64,000 bases of DNA from contig OU964932.1 of NCBI GenBank assembly GCA_918807975.1, positions 12,617,501-12,681,500 of the forward strand, written 5' to 3'. This stretch comes from Aplidium turbinatum (taxonomy: Eukaryota > Chordata > Ascidiacea > Aplousobranchia > Polyclinidae). Positions 57,423 through 64,000 of the stretch are shown piece after piece. Position 1 is the stretch's first letter; each line of letters begins with the position of its first letter. Under the pieces are notes generated by a model. That model ran no database searches. It had not been told where the DNA came from and saw only the letters and a program-made list of their open reading frames with translations. The translations under genes and the position numbers were made by a program.

Positions 57423-60400
57423 ATGACTTCAATTATTAAATTTACACCATTAGCCGGTGCTCTTGATGAAGGACCCAACTGCTATTTATTACAAGTAACG
57501 TATTTACATGGCACTCTTTTTTGCATATATCATCTTGATTATTCAATATGTATACATTACTTGCAGGAATATAGTGATTTAATTCAAAGTGTAATTTTTT
57601 AAGCTCTGCAAATTGAACCATTTAAGCATGTTGGTTATAATATATAGTCGAGCACTCAAGCTTATACTTTTGGTACTTCAATTGAAAATATAAGCAACAT
57701 GCATAAATACTTGCTGTGTTGTTCTTTATTCAACCTGCTGAATTACAGTACAATATGTGCCTACCATGAATCTGGGGTGGTAAAGGGCTTAGGTGACAAA
57801 AAAGAAGTACAATATGTGAAGCTGGTGTATAAGTCTTTGCTTTGGTAAAAAATACCATAATGTCTTAGACAGAAATTGACCAAGACACATGGGTTGAAGT
57901 GTGTGAACAGTAAAGCAAAGGTAAAGTAGTTTCACCCTATATGTTTGGTCGATTCCTGTTTGTGATGTCATGGTATTTTTTACTAGGGCAGAGACTTGTA
58001 CACCAGCTCCCAGTATGTTATGATTTTTTAATGTTGTGGTAGGCCACTTACTGTGAAAAGTTAAAATGTGCTGTGAAATTGTTTAATTTTTTTGTAATTG
58101 TATCAATATTACTTTGTTTCAATTGAAGGTTGATGAATTTACGTTTCTACTTGATTGTGGGTGGAATGATAACTTTGATGATGAAATCATAGAAAACATA
58201 AAAAAGTAAGTTAATATGTTTTTTTTTAATTTTTTCGGCTTAATTCAAAATTGTGATTGTCCAATGTATAAATACTTGCTTTAGTAAGCAACAGGTCAAT
58301 TTTTATTGCATATCATATTATAAGTTGTACTTTTAAGCAGTTTATATGCACCATGTTGCTTACTGTGCTATTACTTTCTCACCTCGTTAATAATTACAAT
58401 TATATTTTTAGGCATATATCACAGATTGATGCAATTCTTTTAACCTTTCCCGATATTCAACATATTGGAGCATTGCCGTATTTGGCAGGAACATTAGGTT
58501 TAAACTGTCCTGTTTATGCTACTGTTCCTGTGTACAAGATGGGACAGATGTTTCTGTATGATCTCTATCAGGTATATATTGTTGTTCTTTATGCTGCATG
58601 TGTAAAGGATTGTTATTTGAAAAGAAATCCTTAAAATGTTCTTTTGTATCAAAAAATTTATCTGAGACTTATATATTATTCATAAATCTACTTGAATCTA
58701 ATGTACAAACTCCAACATATAAGCTTATATCATTTGTAAATTAAAACTAAGGGAAAAGCATCATTTTTTCAGGAAATATTTTTGTAGTGTAAATACTGGT
58801 TGATGTATATTTCACTTCTCAAGGTTTGTGTTTTATTATTTTTCATCCAGTCACATAACAACACTGAAGAATTTGATAAGTTTACCTTGGATCATGTCGA
58901 TATTGCCTTCGACAAAATAATCCAAGTGAAGCACAATCAAACTATGGCTCTCAAAGGTAATCTATACCGATAAGTTGAAATTAATTTACTGTTATGTCAT
59001 TGCAATATCTATCTTATGATCAAGACATTCTATTTATCTAATCAATTTAACGTCTCTGGCTCCCTGTGTTGGGAGGGTGGGACGCCAGCAAATGTCTACT
59101 TTGTCTGCGTTTTTCCATGCCACATGATCCTGAGAGTCAACTAAAACAAAGTCTTCCCAAATGTTGTCGAGCCAATGCTTTTTTGGATATCCTCGTTCCT
59201 CGAGGGTTATTCCTATGGACATCAAAGAACTGGTTTTTCTTCGGCCACTCGACTTTTCAATGCATTGCACAGGTCCGACTGTCCGTACCAATGTAACCTT
59301 CTCTTTCTCATGACATCCTCCAGCTGATGGATGCCAAGCCTGGATCTCTTCCATCGGCACTTGGTCAAAGAGGTGCTTGGAACAGATCGTTGTCGTTGCG
59401 ACATAGCTGATCTTTTCGGCAGTGATGAGCCAAGTCTCACTTGCACACAACAGGACACTCCTCACACGCATATTATAGACATGACCGTGGCTACCGAAGG
59501 GAATATTCCTTCTCTGTAAGGATAGGGATAAGCTCATGGAAACTCTTGCAGGCCAATTACACCCTCACTCCGGTGGCATCCATACAGCCTACTAATTGCC
59601 CATCATCTTAATCAAGAAAAGCAGGCACGACATCACATTATATTCACCAATTATAAGCTTGTCACCTGTTGGCTCTAAAACTGCCGTTGCCCATCGCGTC
59701 AGTTTTTGCATTTAAAGTTAGAATTGTCCCTTAAAGTGTCACTAACTCCTAAACTGAACACTTGTGGTGAATCCATTTTTTACGTTAACTCAACGTCTGT
59801 AGACGTTAAATCAATGTAAAAAACAACTGATTGCTGTCTGGGATCACAAAAGTTTGTATAAATTGTAGACAAGGGACAAGGTATTTCTATCACTCCTGTC
59901 CATGCCGGGCACATGATTGGTGGAACAGCATGGAAGATAATCAAAGATGATGAAGAAGGAGAGATCGTGTATGCCGTGGATTTCAATCATAAACGCGAAC
60001 GCCATTTAAACGGATGCGCTTTGGTGGACAATACTGGTAACTCGAATACGTTTATCACGTACTCTTTTACCGTTACAATGTTAGATCCCTTCTAATTCAT
60101 GCTACACGTATTGTTATTTTGGATTACCTTATAGTTGTGAGATGTAAGGTTATATTTGCTCTTTAGCCTTTATGTTCTATTGCTATGGTGAAATTCTAAC
60201 GCAGTATTTTTGGAAATTGGAACCTTCATTATTCAGTTAAGTTTATGATTAGTCTTCAACGGGTTTTGCTTATTCAGTAGTACAATGCTGTTTTCGTCAT
60301 GCAGTAGCCTACAACCAAAAGAAAATGAAGTGATACAAACAGCATAAGCTATATGTAACTGAAGGCAGAAACGCCGCTGTTTCCACGTTAAAGTGTCATC

Positions 60401-62513
60401 AGTGCTGTAAACCACTAGCTAGAACGCCTTTGGTTTACCTGTCTTGTCAAAACCAAACGAATAATTTTTGTGATGCTCAAAATTGTAAAAATGAAAAGGC
60501 AATATATGAAATAACCCAAAGACCTCATTTGTTGCTTTTGCATTTTAGGAAATTTCCTCAGTGGCAGACCTCCCCAGCTTCTCATTACTGATGCCTATAA
60601 CGCTGCTTACATACAAGCCAGGAGGAAATTGAGGGACGAACAACTTTTAAGTTGGTGCTCGCTGCTCAGTGACCGTTGTGACGTTGTTTTTATTACGTTT
60701 TCGTGATATTTGTTTTTTGAAGTATGAAGCTAAAATAAAGAAACTAACTGTCTAATCTAACATCATGGACAGCTACGACCATGTTTTCATTTTAACTTTT
60801 TTAGAAGTGTTTGAAACTAAGAGAAACAACCACACTTTCTGAAATCTGACATATTGCTTTCCTTTGAAGTGTTGTCATCTCTTTCCAGCAAAGATCATCG
60901 AAACAATGCGTGCTGACGGGAACGTCCTTATCGCCGTAGACACTGCCGGCCGAGTTTTAGAACTGGCAATATTATTGGTCAGTAAAATCTCCTACGTGCA
61001 ATTTTTATTATATCCTGGCTGAAACAGCATTGTACCTAGAGTTGAAACGAACCACATTTGGAACAACAACGCATTTATTCTTTGACTTTATTGCTGTTCA
61101 TACTGTGGTTAAAATAAACCTTGCATAATAGTTCATATTGGATCTAATCTAATGATTAAACAGAAATTTTTATTTCTCAATATAATTGTCCGGGTTTCAG
61201 TGTCTAACCGTCGATAAAATATAAGGAAAGCACTAAAATAAATTTGCAGTCAAAATTTAACAACTCCGATAGTTTTAATTTAGTGAAAAAAATATTTGAA
61301 TCAATTTTAAGATATTAACGTCTACCCTTTAAAGTACGTGGATATTTAGTAAGTACGTGGATATAAAGAGATTTAGTAAAGTACGTGGATATAAAGTAAG
61401 TTTTAATTTAGGCTGGAAATCTTGTCTTTCGATACTTATGAAAAATTGGCACTTGCTAAATGCTTGAACGTAAAATTACATTTCAGTGCAGTAGAAATAG
61501 TAAGAACTGTGGTCGTGTTTTTTTCACCAGCATGATGATCTCCAATCACATATCTCGAATATTTTTCTATTGGTTAGTGGAAGTTGACTCGCTAGATGGC
61601 GCTAATGAGTCGTGCGCTGTTACTGTGGTAGGCATCATTGCCGTTTTTCTTTTACACTTCCGTTTGAACCAAAATTGTGTTTACCTCCGAGACCACAAGA
61701 CACCGGACTGGGTACATCATCCATCTATTGAACAGCGAAGCCGGTTTGCGTACTCCTTTCAACTTTGACTGAGCCGTTTTGTCAGCTTGACAGCCTTGTA
61801 TTTTGAACGATTTGTCGAAGCGCGAAAGGACCACGGTTCGCCATTTCCCGAGTGCATTGTGTCGTGGTAATGCAGTGAACGATAATCCTGAGCAAGAAGA
61901 CTTTGCGACGATGTATGTCTAATTTTAACTCGTCTATCTTATTTGCAAAAAAAACTTTTGAAGTGTTTCGAAAGTAACTACCAGGCGTGGATACGATGAC
62001 TTAGCGTATGTAATTTAAAGATGCAAACTTCGTTTTGACCTAATCCCACATCTTTCCAGTTCAACCCATAAATCAACTCATTGTGAAAGCTTGATTTAGC
62101 GGGTCTGCTACTATTCGGTGAGTCCGATTCGGTGAGTTCCTAACCTCTAACCCTTAACCCAAACCCTAAAACGGCAATGATAATTAGGCTACGGTACCCG
62201 ATAATTTAAAAAAAAATTAAAAAAATCCCCCTTTAAGGGATCGGACTCACCGAATCGGACTCAACGAATCGGACTCACCGAAACGGGCCATTCCGTGATT
62301 TAGCCAAGCAATGTTTGATATATCATAGATTAAAGCAAGTTTAAAAGTCAACGCCCCACCCACCTGCTGTTGCAAAAATAAACCACAGCATTTACTTCAT
62401 CAAATTTGTTCCAGGACCAATTGTGGCGCGACACCAGATCAGGTCTATGCGCCTATTCCCTCGCGATGATCAACAATGTTACCTATAACGTTGTCGAGTT
62501 CGCGAAATCCATG
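57423..62513 (+). CDS. CPSF2: CPSF2 (CPSF100), N-terminal part
   Basis: CPSF100 is a catalytically inactive metallo-beta-lactamase/beta-CASP partner of CPSF73 in the nuclear pre-mRNA 3'-end processing complex. Eight plus-strand exons: 57423-57494, 58129-58206, 58412-58571, 58851-58956, 59869-60036, 60549-60650, 60889-60977, 62415-62513, giving about 291 of an expected 780 residues. It starts [20 protein letters not shown]. The fold then shows [27 protein letters not shown] (in place of the active HxHxDH motif), [58 protein letters not shown] and [15 protein letters not shown], closely following human CPSF2. The exon 2-3 join is one base out of phase at an A6 run before the donor; all other joins fit. 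The rest lies to the right. Intron 4 carries a LINE fragment and a foldback repeat. Confidence 0.94.
59034..59540 (-). mobile_element. LINE C-terminal fragment in CPSF2 intron 4
   Basis: The minus strand reads [15 protein letters not shown], then in another frame [18 protein letters not shown], then [19 protein letters not shown]. These are the tail blocks of RTE-type or related non-LTR reverse transcriptases (ASETW, KRRLRWYGHV, RPKKTWLD). Frames switch at least twice and no catalytic part remains. Confidence 0.72.
59769..59850. repeat. ACGTCTGTAGACGT foldback repeat before CPSF2 exon 5
   Basis: ATTTTTTACGTTAACTCAAC, centre GTCTGTAGAC, then GTTAAATCAATGTAAAAAAC and GATTGCTGTCTGGG. It ends only about 20 bp before the acceptor of the exon starting at 59869. 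Confidence 0.7.
62098..62294 (-). mobile_element. MITE with CCGATTCGGTGAGT ends, second copy
   Basis: Reverse complement of 22984-23187 with few differences: ATTCGGTGAGTCCGATTC at one end, TCGGACTCACCGAAACGGGC at the other. In CPSF2 intron 7. Confidence 0.82.
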
Positions 62514-64000
62514 GTAAGTTGTTGAATCCTTGATTGTTTTTTATCGGAATAGTTTTCTGTTTATGCAAGGTGGATTAATGACAGATTGAGTGCGGTGTTG
62601 AGTCAGGTCCTTACGGAATTACTTTTCGCTCGCTTGAACGCATTGGGCTGAATAATTATCGGGTAAGCGTGCTTCAGATTCGGCTGAAAAATCGTCAATC
62701 TTTTACGTGTTTCATAAACAAACTGCTCGAGTTACTTTTTCTAATGGGACTTTCTTTTTTTGTAAAACGTTAATTACGCAACTGCCTGCAGCCCTGGTGT
62801 TGGTTGACTGAATTTACTTGAGTTTTTCTCATGACAAGTGAAATAAGATTGAAATTATGTTCTTTTTTGAATCCCAGTTGAAACCTTATTTTGAAACAAC
62901 AATACTAGAAAGGCAGCGTATAGAAGTTGAATTAAATTATAGAATTTGTTTACTTATAAAAAAAAATGGATGGCCGTTTTGTGCTCATCATCTTAGGTCT
63001 GTCGTTGCAGTGACCGGATTCTCAGTGTTACTACATTGCATGAACCTTTTCTCCACTCTTTTAGCGTTCGAGAAAAGATAGACGTATGAGAAATCATTGA
63101 AATTCTTACCATCTTTATTGATGGTCTTGGCTTACAATTACATTAAGCCAAAGCCATCAAAGCCAAACACAGGTTTCCTTCTACCAATAACTTTTGACGT
63201 CCCACCGCTTCTCAACCCTTGAAATATTATAAATATTTACCACCGAAAAAAAGTGATTGACAAGATTATATTGTTAATGCCTAACAGAATAAGCTGGTGG
63301 TTTGGTCGCATTTTCACGCTTTGACCATCCCTTCAAGTAGATTGCTTCTCGTTTATTTTTTGACCAACGGTTTTTGAGGATTTTTTATATTATCAAATAA
63401 TGCGATAGCCCATAGGTTGTCATATAAGATCGCATTCCGTGCATTGTGTTTTGAAAAATCTTAATAGCTGTCAACAGGTTCTTCTTATCCACTTCAAACT
63501 ACAACCTCCACTTGTACTTTCTTTGTCCACATTAACGAACATCTTTCTCTATTGAACTTGCATAACTGAAAAAGATTGAAACTATCTGCGAATGCCATTT
63601 GACGATTAATTTTTTGAGTGGGAAAGTTTTTTTTGTTTTTAAGCCTCTGTCTTCGTCCTTCTCTGAAAAAGATACTTTGCTGTTTTTTGGAAAATACTCA
63701 AAACAGGATACTTTGTTTTGTTCCACGCGGTTAATTAGTTAGTTCATAGTAATTAGTTCAAACATATTTTGTATCCATGAACAATTAAACATTACTGAAC
63801 CTTGTGGACACATTTTAAACCGGTTTTCTATTACAACATCACTTTTTAAAAGCTACCATAAAATGTTTTTTTTTTCATAAACCAGCAATGTTTTCTGTCT
63901 GTCTTCTGCAAATTAACTATAAATTCAGATCTAATTCATTGATATGAAATTGCATTGCCTGCCGCAATGACAGCTCTTGGACGTCGCGAAGTTTCGCTAA
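62514..64000. other. CPSF2 intron, one orphan exon-like stretch
   Basis: The next conserved CPSF2 segment (the EWMSDK-type block) is not found up to the right edge. A 78-nt stretch at 62585-62662 has an acceptor-like ACAG, 26 open codons in the right phase (IECGVESGPYGITFRS...) and a GTAAGC donor, but no match to CPSF2 as I know it. Confidence 0.4.

Noticed and set aside
61460-61768. Plus-strand frame of 102 codons in CPSF2 intron 7
   Set aside because: No family resemblance, no splice-phase fit to CPSF2, ordinary length for chance in this region.

Overview
This is nuclear DNA of a metazoan: AT-rich, with small exons, short GT-AG introns and a dense population of transposons. Gene content (kindlin, an ENOSF1-type fuconate dehydratase, a FASTKD protein, NC2-alpha/DRAP1, CPSF2), Penelope-like remnants and general texture suggest an invertebrate deuterostome, plausibly an ascidian tunicate. 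The species is inferred, not shown.

Five host genes were rebuilt by hand from splice sites and protein family knowledge. (1) FERMT/kindlin, minus strand, 5067-8850: six exons coding the N-terminal 305 residues; the rest is not visible and probably lies left of the window. (2) ENOSF1, minus, 13631-23808: all 14 exons, a phase-consistent 446-residue enzyme with every catalytic residue. (3) A FASTKD-family mitochondrial protein, minus, about 26053-28506: four confident exons, 3' end unresolved. (4) DRAP1 (NC2 alpha), minus, 38936-44307: all seven exons, 445 residues, with a long C-terminal extension carrying a PMDLS (CtBP-type) motif. (5) CPSF2, plus, 57423-62513: eight exons coding about 291 N-terminal residues, running off the right edge. 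ENOSF1 and FASTKD are neighbours in the same orientation; DRAP1 and CPSF2 are divergent, about 13 kb apart.

The rest is introns and intergenic DNA full of mobile elements. At least ten hAT-type non-autonomous elements have CAG...CTG ends and 8-bp target duplications that can be read directly. There are also nested foldback MITEs, a head-to-tail MITE dimer, tRNA-derived SINEs, CR1/L2-like and RTE-like LINE tails, and a Penelope-like (GIY-YIG) remnant with hammerhead-like ribozyme boxes. The most striking item is at 53152-56587: a recent-looking LTR element with 5-bp target duplications, a tRNA-Pro primer site and a single 699-codon frame. That frame joins a glutamate-rich coiled coil, a SCAN-like gag region, two zinc knuckles, a retropepsin-like segment and five further CNBP-like zinc knuckles. 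I see no reverse transcriptase or integrase.

A 33-bp pyrimidine-rich minisatellite abuts an ENOSF1 3' splice site. A 200-bp inverted repeat with a hammerhead-like apex lies in a DRAP1 intron. Boundaries of repeats are by eye and may shift by a few bases.
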